From: Mycobacterium kyorinense
GTDB taxonomy: Bacteria > Actinomycetota > Actinomycetes > Mycobacteriales > Mycobacteriaceae
Assembly (NCBI RefSeq): GCF_002101735.1
Contig: NZ_LQPE01000143.1
Coordinates: 1-64,000 of the forward strand
DNA length: 64,000 nt
Direction: 5' to 3'
Numbering within the stretch: the first letter of the stretch is position 1; every line of letters starts with the position of its first letter. The notes beneath the pieces are model-generated. The model was not told the DNA's origin, ran no database searches, and worked only from the letters and a program-made list of their open reading frames with translations. The position numbers were made by a program, and so were the translations under genes. Below, in pieces: positions 1 through 10,672 of this stretch.

Positions 1-78
1 ATGCGCTACCTGACCGGCTGCGCCAACGCATTCCGGATCGGCTACATCGACGTCAACCAATTCACCCTGGCAAAGTAA
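1..78 (+). CDS. Mycolic acid cyclopropane synthase, C-terminal end (CmaA1-like)
   Basis: Only the last 25 residues are inside the window, in frame from base 1 to a TAA stop. The reading [20 protein letters not shown] followed by FTLAK is the conserved C-terminus of mycolic acid methyltransferases. The phrase FRIGYIDVNQFT is the form I recall from CmaA1, so this is probably a CmaA1-type enzyme that cyclopropanates meromycolate double bonds with SAM. It is in tandem, same strand, 45 bp before a CmaA2-like gene. The family is certain; the subtype rests on a short segment. Confidence 0.8.
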   Translation: MRYLTGCANAFRIGYIDVNQFTLAK

Positions 79-123
79 CCGCGAGTCCAATCGCCGGGGA
101 GCAAGGTACGAACAAGGCGGGCG

Positions 124-1023
124 ATGATGACAGATCGAAACACCAGGCTGCAGCCCAATGCCGACCACATCCAGTCGCACTACGACAAGTCGAATGAATT
201 CTTCAGGCTGTGGCTGGATCCGACCATGACCTACAGCTGCGCCTATTTCGAGCGCGACGACATGACGCTCGAAGAGGCACAGATGGCCAAGGTCGATCTG
301 GCGCTGGGCAAGCTGGGCCTGCAGTCCGGCATGACGCTGCTCGACATTGGTTGTGGCTGGGGCTCAACGATGCGTCGGGCAATCGAAAAATACGACGTCA
401 ACGTTATCGGGCTGACGCTCAGCGAAAACCAATTGGCCCACTGCAAGCAGAAGTTCGACGAAATGGACAGCCCGCGCTCCAAAGAGGTGCGGCTACAGGG
501 CTGGGAAGAGTTCGACGAACCGGTCGACCGCATCGTGTCTATCGGGGCCTTCGAGCACTTCGCCGACGGCGTCGGCACGTACGAGCGTTACGCCGACTTT
601 TTCAAGATGTGCTACGACGTTTTGCCCGACGACGGCGTGATGCTGCTGCATTCGATCGTGCTGCCCTCCGCAGAGGAAGAAAAGCAACTCGGGCTGAAGC
701 GGACCATGTCGCTGATGCGGTTCATCAGCTTCATCCGTAAAGAGATCTACCCCGGTGGGCGATTGCCGATGATCGAGGTGGTCGACGAATACGCAAAAGA
801 GGCCGGTTTCGAGATCACCCGCCACCACCGGATCGGCAACAACTACGTCCGCACCCTGGATACCTGGGCCAAGGGACTGGAAGCGCACAAGGACGAAGCG
901 ATCGCCCTCAAAGGCGAGCGGACGTACGAGACTTTCATGAAATACCTCACCGGATGCCGAGAACTCTTCCGCGACGGCTACACCGACGTGTGTCAGTTCA
1001 CCATGGAGAAGCCTGCCGCCTAA
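124..1023 (+). CDS. Mycolic acid methyltransferase, CmaA2-like (copy 1)
   Basis: This 299-residue SAM-dependent methyltransferase should add a methylene or methyl group to a double bond of the meromycolate chain carried on the FAS-II acyl carrier protein. The SAM-binding motif DIGCGWG is at residues 74-80 and the family block TYSCAYFER is near residue 36. The segment [18 protein letters not shown] and the longer middle region ([16 protein letters not shown]) are CmaA2-type. A second, very similar copy lies at 5587-6483. Two ATG codons (124 and 127) are possible starts. The 3' end overlaps the convergent flavoprotein gene by 26 bp. Confidence 0.9.
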   Translation: MMTDRNTRLQPNADHIQSHYDKSNEFFRLWLDPTMTYSCAYFERDDMTLEEAQMAKVDLALGKLGLQSGMTLLDIGCGWGSTMRRAIEKYDVNVIGLTLSENQLAHCKQKFDEMDSPRSKEVRLQGWEEFDEPVDRIVSIGAFEHFADGVGTYERYADFFKMCYDVLPDDGVMLLHSIVLPSAEEEKQLGLKRTMSLMRFISFIRKEIYPGGRLPMIEVVDEYAKEAGFEITRHHRIGNNYVRTLDTWAKGLEAHKDEAIALKGERTYETFMKYLTGCRELFRDGYTDVCQFTMEKPAA

Positions 1024-2392
1024 GCGTCTTGCGGTCGCGCAACATCTGGCGGCGCTCGGCGAGCCACAATCGCATGTTGTGCCGAATGGTGCGGAAGATC
1101 AGGCTCGCCGAGGGCACCATGTAGAGACTGTCCAGTAGGGAGAACCGTCGCAAGAACCATTCGGCCAGAACGGGATCGGTCTCCGCCGCGCCGAGCAACT
1201 GGTCGAACAGGTCACCCACCGGGCGGTACCACCAGGGCATCGCTCCGCTCGCGTGGTGGAAGCTGAAATCAGCGACGGCGTTCATGATCCACACCGGATA
1301 GGTGGTCTTCGCTGTGGCCCGGTTCAGTTCCCGCGCCAGATCACGGTGCGGGATTTGCAGCGCCTCCCGCAGATGACGGGCCTGCAGCGACGCCATCGTC
1401 ATACCTTGACCGAAGGTCGGATCGAAGCTGGCCACCGCATCGCCCAACGGCACGATGCCGGCGGGGAAGTGGTCCAGTTTGTCGTAGCGGCGCCATCGGC
1501 TGACGGGGAAGCGATGCAACGCCACCCCGCCGAGGGGTTCGGCCTGCTCCAGTGCGGCCGTGAAGTGGGCGGGCAGCAGCTTCTCGGCGAGCAAGCGCAT
1601 CTCGGAAAAGGTTTGCGGCGGCTCGACTTTGGCCACACCGAAGGTGGTCAAAACCCAGGTGCCGTCCTCGTAGCCCAGCATGCCCAAGCCCAGCGGCTGC
1701 TCCCGGGAGGCCCCCGCAACCACAACCCGCTGGTCGATTAGGCCGTCAGGAATGCGGAACTGATGCGACGCGTACCCGATACCGACGTCGACGACATCCT
1801 CGCGCGGCCGGTCAAACCCCCACTTCTCCAGCCACAACGGCAACCGGCTGGCGCGGCCAGAGGCATCGACCACCAGATCGGCGGCGATGAACTCTTCGGA
1901 ATCGCGCCACACTCCGGTCACTCGCTGTGCAGCGGTATCGAAATGCGGTTCGGCCATTGTCCGCTGTTGTATCTCGACATTGGGGATTGCGTTGACGCGG
2001 CGGCGGATCTGCCATTCCAACTGTGGCCGGCTGGGCACGTACGCGGTGAACTCGTCGCGCAAGGTGTGCCCCACACCCAGCACATGCCCTGCCGCACCGA
2101 AGTAAATGCAGTCCGGCCGGTTTTCCAGTATCGGCACGCCCGCGGCCACCATTTCCTGGAGCAGACCCGGAAACAAGCCATCGAACTCCTGCGCGCCTCG
2201 GGCCATCAGGAGGTGCACGTGCCGTCCTTGCGGGACGGCCGCGCGATTGGCAGGTGCGTCCGGCAACCGATCGCGTTCAAACAATGTCACCCGGTCATAG
2301 AAACCAGACAGCACCCGCCCCGCGCACAACCCCGCGATGCTGGCCCCGATGACGACGGCGTGTGTGCCCGCGCCTTCGCTACTTCCTTGCAT
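998..2392 (-). CDS. FAD-dependent oxidoreductase, halogenase/monooxygenase-like
   Basis: A 464-residue flavoprotein. It has an N-terminal dinucleotide-binding motif ([10 protein letters not shown], about residues 16-25), a [10 protein letters not shown] segment near residue 176, and the second FAD motif [14 protein letters not shown] at residues 317-330. This layout is that of the geranylgeranyl-reductase/flavin-halogenase/squalene-epoxidase superfamily, and the substrate cannot be read from sequence. ATG at 2392 is preferred to an in-frame GTG at 2401. It is divergent from a UbiA prenyltransferase about 100 bp away, so the pair could share a promoter region and act on the same isoprenoid; that link is inference. 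Confidence 0.8.
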   Translation of the reverse strand: MQGSSEGAGTHAVVIGASIAGLCAGRVLSGFYDRVTLFERDRLPDAPANRAAVPQGRHVHLLMARGAQEFDGLFPGLLQEMVAAGVPILENRPDCIYFGAAGHVLGVGHTLRDEFTAYVPSRPQLEWQIRRRVNAIPNVEIQQRTMAEPHFDTAAQRVTGVWRDSEEFIAADLVVDASGRASRLPLWLEKWGFDRPREDVVDVGIGYASHQFRIPDGLIDQRVVVAGASREQPLGLGMLGYEDGTWVLTTFGVAKVEPPQTFSEMRLLAEKLLPAHFTAALEQAEPLGGVALHRFPVSRWRRYDKLDHFPAGIVPLGDAVASFDPTFGQGMTMASLQARHLREALQIPHRDLARELNRATAKTTYPVWIMNAVADFSFHHASGAMPWWYRPVGDLFDQLLGAAETDPVLAEWFLRRFSLLDSLYMVPSASLIFRTIRHNMRLWLAERRQMLRDRKTLRRQASPW

Positions 2393-2492
2393 CCCCCGCA
2401 CAGTAGCCGTTGTTACGCACCGAGGCGGGGCGGTAGCGGGCCGGCGCCCGCTGCGATGACTCCCCGGAAGCCGTGCCGCGTTCTACTCTTGA

Positions 2493-3506
2493 GTGATGCC
2501 AGAAGTGTCGGCACCGTCTCGGCTGAAGTCGTGGGCATACGCGTTGCGCACCACCAACCCGCCGCCGGACGGGCCGGTCGACATCGTCACCCGCTGGATT
2601 GTCGTCACACGCGCCGCCGTGCTGCCGATGACGCTGTTCGCCGGCCTGGTCGCCGCGCTGTTGGCGGTGGGCAAGCCGGGCCTGGATTGGCGCTGGCTGG
2701 TTCTCGCGGTGGCCGGAATCACGTTGGCGCACATCGCAAACAACCTCATGAACGACCTCTACGACACGCAGACCGGCACCGACAGCGCCAGCTATCCGCG
2801 CGCCCTGTACGCCCCGCACCCGGTGCTCTCGGGTCTGGTCAGCCGTCGCACCCTGCTCGTCGCGATCGCCGCGGTGAACCTGGCCGACCTGGCGATCCTG
2901 ATCGTGTTGACGTGGGCGCGCGGCTGGCCGGTGGTGGCGTTCGCGCTGTCGGGCTTCGTGTTGAGCGTCGCCTACACCGCGCCGCCGGTGCGGCTGAAGA
3001 AACGCGGCTTGGGCGAGCCTGACGTCTTCGTGGTGTGGGGCCCGCTGATGGTGTGCGGGACCTACTACTCGGCGGTCGGCAGCGTCGACTGGAGTGTCGT
3101 GCTGGCGTCGCTGCCCTACGGGCTGCTGTGCACCACCGTGTTGATGGGCAAGCACATCGACAAGATCCCCTACGACGCGCCGCTCGGCATCCATACGCTG
3201 CCGGTGATCCTCGGCGAAACCCGCGCCCGCGCCGTCACGCTCGCCATGATGGTCGGCTTCTACGTGCTTGCGGCTGTCGCGGTGGCCGCGGGCGCGATGC
3301 CATGGCCGGCGCTGCTCGTCGTGCTGGCACTGCCGCGACTTGTCAAGGTGTGGCCCTATTTTCGTCGCCCGCCGCCCGACGAGCCGCCGAAGGGTTATCC
3401 GGTGTGGCCGCTGTGGTATGCGGCGCTGGCCTGGGTCCACGTCCGGCAAGCGGGCGCACTGCTGGTGGTGGGCCTTGCGGTCGGCGCGCTGTTGCGCACC
3501 CTCTGA
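2493..3506 (+). CDS. UbiA-family prenyltransferase
   Basis: This is a polytopic membrane protein of 337 residues. It carries the two Asp-rich motifs of UbiA intramembrane prenyltransferases: NDLYDTQTGTD at residues 87-97 and a GKHIDKIPYD segment near residue 210. These bind the Mg-diphosphate of a prenyl donor. The family transfers prenyl chains to aromatic or sugar acceptors. This is not obviously MenA, whose usual neighbourhood is absent, so the acceptor is unknown. The start is GTG 2493 or ATG 2496, which are adjacent and in frame. It is divergent from the flavoprotein gene and lies upstream of pcaA on the same strand. Confidence 0.85.
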   Translation: MMPEVSAPSRLKSWAYALRTTNPPPDGPVDIVTRWIVVTRAAVLPMTLFAGLVAALLAVGKPGLDWRWLVLAVAGITLAHIANNLMNDLYDTQTGTDSASYPRALYAPHPVLSGLVSRRTLLVAIAAVNLADLAILIVLTWARGWPVVAFALSGFVLSVAYTAPPVRLKKRGLGEPDVFVVWGPLMVCGTYYSAVGSVDWSVVLASLPYGLLCTTVLMGKHIDKIPYDAPLGIHTLPVILGETRARAVTLAMMVGFYVLAAVAVAAGAMPWPALLVVLALPRLVKVWPYFRRPPPDEPPKGYPVWPLWYAALAWVHVRQAGALLVVGLAVGALLRTL

Positions 3507-3626
3507 CGTCGGCTACTTCCGCGCGACACCCGCAGCGGCTAGCATCCAACGAACGCATGGGGGTAGATCATGCTGCTGTCGCGGGACTCGTGAATGCCTC
3601 TCGAATTGAGAAAGGCCCACTCTGTA

Positions 3627-4490
3627 ATGCCCCTCCAGCTCACGCCGCGCTTCAGCGACGTGCAAGCTCACTACGACCTGTCCGACGACTTCTTCCGGCT
3701 CTTCCTCGATCCCACCCAGACCTACAGCTGCGCCTACTTCGAGCGCGACGACATGACGCTGGAGCAAGCGCAACTGGCCAAGATCGACCTCGCGCTGGGC
3801 AAATTGCGGCTCGAGCCCGGAATGACGTTGCTCGACATCGGCTGCGGCTGGGGCGCCACGATGAAACGCGCCGTCGAGCGATACGACGTCAACGTCGTCG
3901 GCTTGACGTTGTCCAACAACCAGGCCACCCATGTGCAGAAGATGTTCGACGACATGCACACCCGGCGCTCGACGCGGGTGTTGCTGGAGGGCTGGGAAGA
4001 GTTCGACGAGCCCGTCGATCGCATTGTCAGCATCGGCGCGTTCGAGCACTTCGGCCACCAGCGCTATGCACGTTTCTTCGCGATGGCCGCCCATGCATTG
4101 CCGGGCGACGGAGTCATGCTGCTGCACACCATCGTCCGGCCCACGTTCAAGGAGTTACGCAGCCGCGGCATGGGGCTCACGCACGACATCGTGCACTTCA
4201 GCAAATTCATTCTGACCGAGATCTTTCCGGGCGGCTGGCTGCCCACGGTCCCGACCGTCGAAGAGCACGCCGCCAAGGCCGGTTTCGAAGTAGCGCGGAT
4301 CCAGTCGCTACAGCCGCACTACGCCAGGACGCTGCAGATGTGGGCGGCGGCGTTGCGGGCCAACAAGGAGCGGGCCATCGCGATGCAATCGCAGGACGTC
4401 TACGACCGCTACATGCGCTACCTGACCGGCTGCGCTCAGCTGTTCCACGACGGGTATACCGACGTCGACCAGTTCACGCTGGAAAAGTAG
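3627..4490 (+). CDS. pcaA: Cyclopropane mycolic acid synthase PcaA
   Basis: In M. tuberculosis PcaA makes the proximal cyclopropane of alpha-mycolates. This 287-residue protein reads like it throughout: LQLTPRF then [29 protein letters not shown], the SAM motif LLDIGCGWG, and HTIVRPTFKE followed by a VDQFTLEK tail. The frame is open from 3594, but ATG 3627 gives the family length and is preceded by a GAGAAAGG-like ribosome site. Its synteny with the umaA and fadB2 homologues a few kilobases away supports orthology, although other methyltransferases have been inserted between them. It is convergent with the mosaic gene, with 3 bp between the stops. Confidence 0.93.
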   Translation: MPLQLTPRFSDVQAHYDLSDDFFRLFLDPTQTYSCAYFERDDMTLEQAQLAKIDLALGKLRLEPGMTLLDIGCGWGATMKRAVERYDVNVVGLTLSNNQATHVQKMFDDMHTRRSTRVLLEGWEEFDEPVDRIVSIGAFEHFGHQRYARFFAMAAHALPGDGVMLLHTIVRPTFKELRSRGMGLTHDIVHFSKFILTEIFPGGWLPTVPTVEEHAAKAGFEVARIQSLQPHYARTLQMWAAALRANKERAIAMQSQDVYDRYMRYLTGCAQLFHDGYTDVDQFTLEK

Positions 4491-4493
4491 CGA

Positions 4494-5369
4494 TCAGCCC
4501 TTGGTCAGGGTAAACTGCGCCACCTCGGTGATGCCGCGGTTGAAGAAGTCGGCGCATCCGGTCAGGTACCGCAGGTAACGCTGGTAGACCTCTTCAGACG
4601 TAGCGGCGACGGCCTCGTCGTGATGGGCCACAAGGTTGGCCGCCCAGGTGTCGAGGGTCCGGACGTAATGCGGGTTGAGCCGTTGAACGTCGCCCACCGA
4701 GAACCCGGCCGCGCTCGAAAACTCGACGACGTCTTCTGCTGAGGGAACCTGGCCGCCGGGGAATATCTCCTTGCCGATGAAACGCATGAATCTCAAGTCG
4801 CTCATCGTGATCGGGATACCGTGCTTCTGCCAGTAGTCCGGCGGGTGGGTGAATATCGTCTGCAGAACCATTCGGCCGTCGCTGGGCAGCACGCGATGGG
4901 CTGTCTGGAAAAACGCCGCATAGCGCTCTTTGCCGAACGCCTCGAACGCCTCGATGCTGACGATCCGGTCGACCGGGTTGTCGAAGTCTTCCCAGCCACG
5001 CAGCAGCACCTCGCGCGAACGGCGGGTGTCGAGGCCGCCAAGCAGACGCCGACAGTAGGCGTGCTGATTCTTGCTCAAGGTCAGCCCCACGACGTTGACG
5101 TCGTAGCGCTCGATGGCGCGCCGCATCGCCGAACCCCAGCCGCAGCCGACGTCGAGCAGCGTCATGCCCGGCTGTAGATCCAGCTTGGACAGGTTCAGGT
5201 CGACCTTGGCCAGTTGCGCCTCCCCCAGTGTCATGTCCTCACGTTCGAAGTAGGCGCAGCTATACGTGCGGGACGGATCCTGGAACAGCCCGAAGAAATC
5301 GTCGGACAAGTCGTAATGCGCTTGAACGTCCTCGAAGTACGGCCGCATTGTGGTCGTGCCCTCAGCCAT
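4494..5369 (-). CDS. Mycolic acid methyltransferase, mosaic MmaA4-like / UmaA-like
   Basis: This 291-residue methyltransferase has an intact SAM site (LLDVGCGWG). The N-terminal half resembles MmaA4/hydroxymycolate synthase ([42 protein letters not shown]). The C-terminal half matches the UmaA/MmaA1 type ([32 protein letters not shown]) and is closest in this window to the gene at 7235-8095. The switch falls near residues 140-160. ATG 5369 is chosen because CGGAGGT lies 6 nt upstream; the frame is open to 5423. It is divergent from a CmaA2-like gene across about 220 bp. Its product (methyl, hydroxy or cyclopropane) cannot be predicted safely. Confidence 0.88.
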   Translation of the reverse strand: MAEGTTTMRPYFEDVQAHYDLSDDFFGLFQDPSRTYSCAYFEREDMTLGEAQLAKVDLNLSKLDLQPGMTLLDVGCGWGSAMRRAIERYDVNVVGLTLSKNQHAYCRRLLGGLDTRRSREVLLRGWEDFDNPVDRIVSIEAFEAFGKERYAAFFQTAHRVLPSDGRMVLQTIFTHPPDYWQKHGIPITMSDLRFMRFIGKEIFPGGQVPSAEDVVEFSSAAGFSVGDVQRLNPHYVRTLDTWAANLVAHHDEAVAATSEEVYQRYLRYLTGCADFFNRGITEVAQFTLTKG

Positions 5370-5586
5370 GTTCGGACCTCCGAGCATTTGTCGTTTGGCA
5401 CCCGGCTTCGGTCGGGTACCCACCGAAAATGGTCACAAACACCCCATCGCCCCGCCCCGCGTCACCGGGCTGCGCGCCCGGCGCCGACGGCGCCAATACT
5501 GCGACGGCACATGCCGTTACAGACACAACCACGATCCCGCCGGGGCCAATTGCAGCGCTCCGCCGCTGCGTATAAGGTCGGCGGCT

Positions 5587-6483
5587 ATGACACACGGCAA
5601 CAGTGAACTCAAGCCGGATATCGAGCACATCCAGTCGCACTACGATCGATCGAACGAATTCTTCAAACTCTGGCTCGACCCTTCGATGACATACAGCTGC
5701 GCGTATTGGGAAGACGGCGCCACGACGCTCGAAGAGGCGCAGTACGCCAAACGCGAGCTGGCACTGGGCAAGCTCGGATTGAAGCCGGGCATGACCCTGC
5801 TCGATATTGGTTGCGGCTGGGGCTCGACCATGCGGCACGCGATCGAGAAGTACGACGTCAACGTGATCGGTCTGACGTTGAGCGAGAACCAGTTAGCGCA
5901 CTGCCAGCAAAAGTTCGACGAGATGGACTCGCCGCGGCGCAAGGAAGTGCGGCTGCAAGGGTGGGAGGAATTCAACGAGCCGGTGGACCGCATCGTGTCG
6001 CTGGGCGCGTTCGAGCACTTCGCCGATGGCATCGGCACTTACGAGCGCTACGCCGACTTTTTCAAGATGACCTACAACGTGATGCCCGACGACGGGGTGA
6101 TGCTGCTGCACACCATCGTGGTGCCCAGTGCCGAGGAGGGCGAAAAGCTCGGGCTGAAAAGGACCATGTCGCTGATGCGTTTCATCAGCTTCATCCGCAA
6201 AGAGATCTACCCCGGGGGCCGCTTGCCGCAGGTCGACATCGTCGACAAGTACGCCACCGAAGCCGGCTTCCACATCAGCCGCCACCACTTCATCGGCAAG
6301 AACTACGTCCGCACTCTGGACACCTGGGCAAAGGCCCTGGAAGCGCACAAAGACCAGGCGATCGAGCTCAAGGGCGAGCAGATGTACGAGACGTTCATCA
6401 AGTACCTGACAGGCTGCCGCGAGCTGTTCCGCGACGGCTACACCAACGTCTGCCAGTTCACGATGGAAAAGCAGGCCGCCTAA
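5587..6483 (+). CDS. Mycolic acid methyltransferase, CmaA2-like (copy 2)
   Basis: This 298-residue enzyme is a close paralogue of the gene at 124-1023. Both share [17 protein letters not shown], the SAM motif [21 protein letters not shown], the insertion [15 protein letters not shown] and the CQFTMEK tail. The most visible difference is [12 protein letters not shown] in place of [12 protein letters not shown] just before the SAM domain. It probably modifies meromycolate double bonds (trans-cyclopropane or methoxymycolate series, by analogy with CmaA2). ATG 5587 gives the family length. The gene is convergent with the umaA-like pseudogene, 22 bp apart. Confidence 0.9.
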   Translation: MTHGNSELKPDIEHIQSHYDRSNEFFKLWLDPSMTYSCAYWEDGATTLEEAQYAKRELALGKLGLKPGMTLLDIGCGWGSTMRHAIEKYDVNVIGLTLSENQLAHCQQKFDEMDSPRRKEVRLQGWEEFNEPVDRIVSLGAFEHFADGIGTYERYADFFKMTYNVMPDDGVMLLHTIVVPSAEEGEKLGLKRTMSLMRFISFIRKEIYPGGRLPQVDIVDKYATEAGFHISRHHFIGKNYVRTLDTWAKALEAHKDQAIELKGEQMYETFIKYLTGCRELFRDGYTNVCQFTMEKQAA

Positions 6484-6505
6484 CCGGTGGCCTGCGTCGC
6501 AGCCC

Positions 6506-8116
<1,611 letters not shown>

Positions 8117-8188
8117 TCAGTGCCGTGCTGCGCATACTTTACCGCAGTCCGAAAGGTCTGCTCCCCACCGCAACTCGTGAATAAGACC

Positions 8189-9040
8189 TCAGTATGAATA
8201 AAATCCTTGACCGGATTTCTTGCCCAGTAAGCCGGCTTCGACCATGCGCAGCAACAGCGGCGGCGGGGCGTACTGCGGCTCTTTGAATTCCTCGAACATC
8301 TTGTCGGCGATCAGCTTGCAGGTGTCCAGCCCGACCAGATCGCAGAGCCGCAACGGTCCCATCGGATGCGACAGGCCCGCGACGACGGCCTTGTCGACGT
8401 CTTCGACGCTGGCGAACCCGGCCTCGACCATCCGGATCGCCGAGAGCAGGTAGGGCACCAGCAGCGCGTTCACCACAAACCCGGACCGGTCACTGCAGCG
8501 CACCACCTGCTTGCCCAGCACGGCGCTGGCGAATTCCTCGGTGCGCGCGGCCGCGGCCTCGTCGGTGACCAGCGTGCAGACCAGCTCGACCAGCGGCAGC
8601 ACCGGCACCGGGTTGAAGAAGTGCAGTCCGAGCACCCGCCGCGGGTTCTTGGTCGCGGCGGCCAGCTTCATGATCGGGATGCTGGACGTGTTCGACGCCA
8701 GCACCGCGTCGGGATCGGTGATGATCTCGTCGAGCTCGGCGAAGATCTGCGCCTTGACCGCCTCGTCCTCGATGACGGCTTCGATGACCAGTTGCCGGTC
8801 GGCGAGGTCTTTGAGATCGGTGGTGAAGGTCAGCTTTTCGACGGCGGCGTCGCGCTCGCGCTCGGTGATCTTGCCGGCGCTCACACCGCGCTCCAGCGAT
8901 TTCACGATGCGGTTGCGACCCGCGGTGACCAGCGCCTCGGTGGTCTCGAAGACCGTCACGCCGACACCGGCGCGGGCTGACACTTCGGCGATGCCGGCGC
9001 CCATCTGGCCCGCGCCGATGACGCCTACTCGTTCGATCAT
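8189..9040 (-). CDS. fadB2: 3-hydroxybutyryl-CoA dehydrogenase FadB2
   Basis: A 283-residue cytosolic NAD(P)-dependent dehydrogenase of 3-hydroxyacyl-CoA, interconverting acetoacetyl-CoA and 3-hydroxybutyryl-CoA. The N-terminus MIERVGVIGAGQMGAGIAE is the Rossmann nucleotide fold. The signature block LHFFNPVPVLPLVELV follows, and the C-terminal domain ends GLLGKKSGQGFYSY. ATG 9040 is preceded by AAAGGA; the frame extends further upstream but reads non-coding there. It follows icl1 on the same strand after an 82-bp gap containing a long inverted repeat. The icl1-fadB2 order is the conserved mycobacterial arrangement and fits use of fatty acid and acetate carbon. Confidence 0.95.
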   Translation of the reverse strand: MIERVGVIGAGQMGAGIAEVSARAGVGVTVFETTEALVTAGRNRIVKSLERGVSAGKITERERDAAVEKLTFTTDLKDLADRQLVIEAVIEDEAVKAQIFAELDEIITDPDAVLASNTSSIPIMKLAAATKNPRRVLGLHFFNPVPVLPLVELVCTLVTDEAAAARTEEFASAVLGKQVVRCSDRSGFVVNALLVPYLLSAIRMVEAGFASVEDVDKAVVAGLSHPMGPLRLCDLVGLDTCKLIADKMFEEFKEPQYAPPPLLLRMVEAGLLGKKSGQGFYSY

Positions 9041-9051
9041 TGTTTTCCTTT

Positions 9052-9113
9052 CGCCGAGCGTGAAGCCGTTGCGAAAAACCAGCCGAAAACTAGCAACAGC
9101 TTCACGCTCGGCG
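9052..9113. repeat. Perfect 15-bp inverted repeat between icl1 and fadB2
   Basis: CGCCGAGCGTGAAGC at 9052-9066 is the exact reverse complement of 9099-9113, with a 32-bp spacer. Inside the spacer GTTGC and GCAAC extend the possible stem. On the transcript it could terminate, attenuate or stabilise the icl1-fadB2 message, or be one copy of a dispersed palindromic element. No T-run follows, so a classical terminator is unlikely. It ends 11 bp from the fadB2 start. Confidence 0.8.
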
Positions 9114-9122
9114 GAGGTTACC

Positions 9123-10409
9123 TCAGTGGAACTGGCCCTCTTCGGTCGAGCCTGCCAGCGCGGTCGTCGACGACGTCGGGTCGACGGTGGTGGCGATCCG
9201 GTCGAAGTAGCCCGCACCGACCTCGCGCTGGTGCTTGGTCGCGGTGTAACCCCGCTCCTCGGCGGCGAATTCGCGCTCCTGCAGTTCCACGTAGGCGCTC
9301 ATCTGGTTGCGGGCGTAGCCGTAAGCCAGGTCGAACATCGAGTAGTTGAGCGCGTGGAAGCCGGCCAGCGTGATGAACTGGAACTTGAATCCCATTGCGG
9401 CAAGCTCTTTTTGGAACTTGGCGATGGTGGCGTCGTCCAGGTGCTTCTTCCAGTTGAATGACGGCGAGCAGTTGTAGGCCAGCATCTGGTCGGGGAACTC
9501 GGCCTTGACCGCCTCGGAGAACTGCTTGGCGAGCTCGAGGTCGGGGGTGCCGGTCTCCATCCAGATCAGGTCGGCGAACGGCGCGTAGGCCTTGGCCCGG
9601 GCGATGCACGGGTCGATGCCGTTGCGGGTGCGGTAGAAGCCCTCCCGGGTGCGCTCGCCGGTGATGAACGGCTTGTCGCGCTCGTCGACGTCGGAGGTGA
9701 TCAGCGTGGCCGCCTCGGCGTCGGTGCGGGCGATGACGACGGTCGGCACGTCGCACACGTCGGCGGCCAGCCGGGCCGACGTCAGGGTGCGGATGTGCTG
9801 CTGGGTCGGGATCAGCACCTTGCCACCCAGGTGGCCGCACTTCTTCTCCGACGCCAGCTGGTCCTCCCAGTGCGACCCGGCGACACCGGCCGCGATCATC
9901 GCCTTCTGCAGCTCGAACACGTTGAGCGCGCCACCGAAGCCGGCCTCGCCGTCGGCGACGATCGGCGCCAGCCAGTTCTTCACTGAGGTGTCGCCCTCGA
10001 TCTTGGCGATCTGGTCGGCGCGCATCAGCGCGTTGTTGATCCGGCGGACCACCTGCGGCACCGAGTTGGCCGGGTAGAGGCTCTGGTCGGGGTAGGTGTG
10101 CCCGGACAGGTTCGCGTCACCGGCGACCTGCCAACCGGACAGGTAGATGGCCTTCAGGCCGGCGCGGACCTGCTGCACGGCCATGTTGCCGGTCAGCGCA
10201 CCGAGCGCGTTGATGTACTCCAGGTCGTGCAACTGCTCCCACAGCACCTCGGCGCCGCGACGGGCCAGCGTGTTCTCCTCGACCACGGTGCCCTGCAACG
10301 CGACCACGTCCTCGGCGCTGTAGGTACGGGTGACGTCCTTCCACCGCGGGTTGGTGTCCCATTCGTGCTGAATTTGCTCGGCGCTTTTCGGGGTGCCAAC
10401 GGTTGACAT
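9123..10409 (-). CDS. icl1: Isocitrate lyase Icl1
   Basis: Isocitrate lyase splits isocitrate to glyoxylate and succinate, the first step of the glyoxylate shunt; mycobacterial Icl1 also acts as 2-methylisocitrate lyase. The protein is 428 residues, the length of M. tuberculosis Icl1. It has the catalytic motif KKCGHLGGK with Cys191, and the loops NCSPSFNW and [13 protein letters not shown] 10409 has AAGGAG 9 nt upstream. It is the first gene of an icl1-fadB2 unit, and ramB, its expected regulator, lies 1.2 kb away. A RamB-like site sits in the 263-bp upstream gap. Confidence 0.98.
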   Translation of the reverse strand: MSTVGTPKSAEQIQHEWDTNPRWKDVTRTYSAEDVVALQGTVVEENTLARRGAEVLWEQLHDLEYINALGALTGNMAVQQVRAGLKAIYLSGWQVAGDANLSGHTYPDQSLYPANSVPQVVRRINNALMRADQIAKIEGDTSVKNWLAPIVADGEAGFGGALNVFELQKAMIAAGVAGSHWEDQLASEKKCGHLGGKVLIPTQQHIRTLTSARLAADVCDVPTVVIARTDAEAATLITSDVDERDKPFITGERTREGFYRTRNGIDPCIARAKAYAPFADLIWMETGTPDLELAKQFSEAVKAEFPDQMLAYNCSPSFNWKKHLDDATIAKFQKELAAMGFKFQFITLAGFHALNYSMFDLAYGYARNQMSAYVELQEREFAAEERGYTATKHQREVGAGYFDRIATTVDPTSSTTALAGSTEEGQFH

Positions 10410-10554
10410 GGAGGTGCTCCTTGTAGGTTCTTCGCCGCCGCGGTCGTGTTAAGCCCCGCAGCAACTTCACTGGTCTGCTAAGTCGAACATGGCACAACTT
10501 AGCTCCGCAGGTCCACCCGTTTCAGTTGCCAAGTTCAGCTACGACTCGGCATGA

Positions 10555-10573
10555 TTTTGCAAAGCTTGCGAAG
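10555..10573. promoter_or_regulatory. Candidate RamB operator upstream of icl1
   Basis: TTTTGCAAAGCTTGCGAAG holds two opposed TTGC(A/G)AA half-sites around a central AGCTT. It lies about 150 bp upstream of the icl1 start and resembles the TTTGCAAA core I recall for RamB of corynebacteria and mycobacteria. The rest of the 10410-10672 gap shows no other clear element. Assignment is inference from motif and context only. Confidence 0.4.
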
Positions 10574-10672
10574 GCGCTGGCGCTCTGAACCGGTTCAGAT
10601 GATTACCGGTCAGTAACCAAATTGCGCAGGTCAACGGCGTGTTTGCCGACGTGACCGGCGGGCGGCGGAGGG

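Noticed and set aside
3035-4513. A 492-codon frame across UbiA and pcaA
   Set aside because: Arg/Ala-rich shadow of both real genes on the same strand in another frame; no recognisable domain.
9052-9113. The icl1-fadB2 inverted repeat as a third type of 55-bp element
   Set aside because: Its arm sequence (CGCCGAGCGTGAAGC) is unrelated to the GTGTGCGG family.
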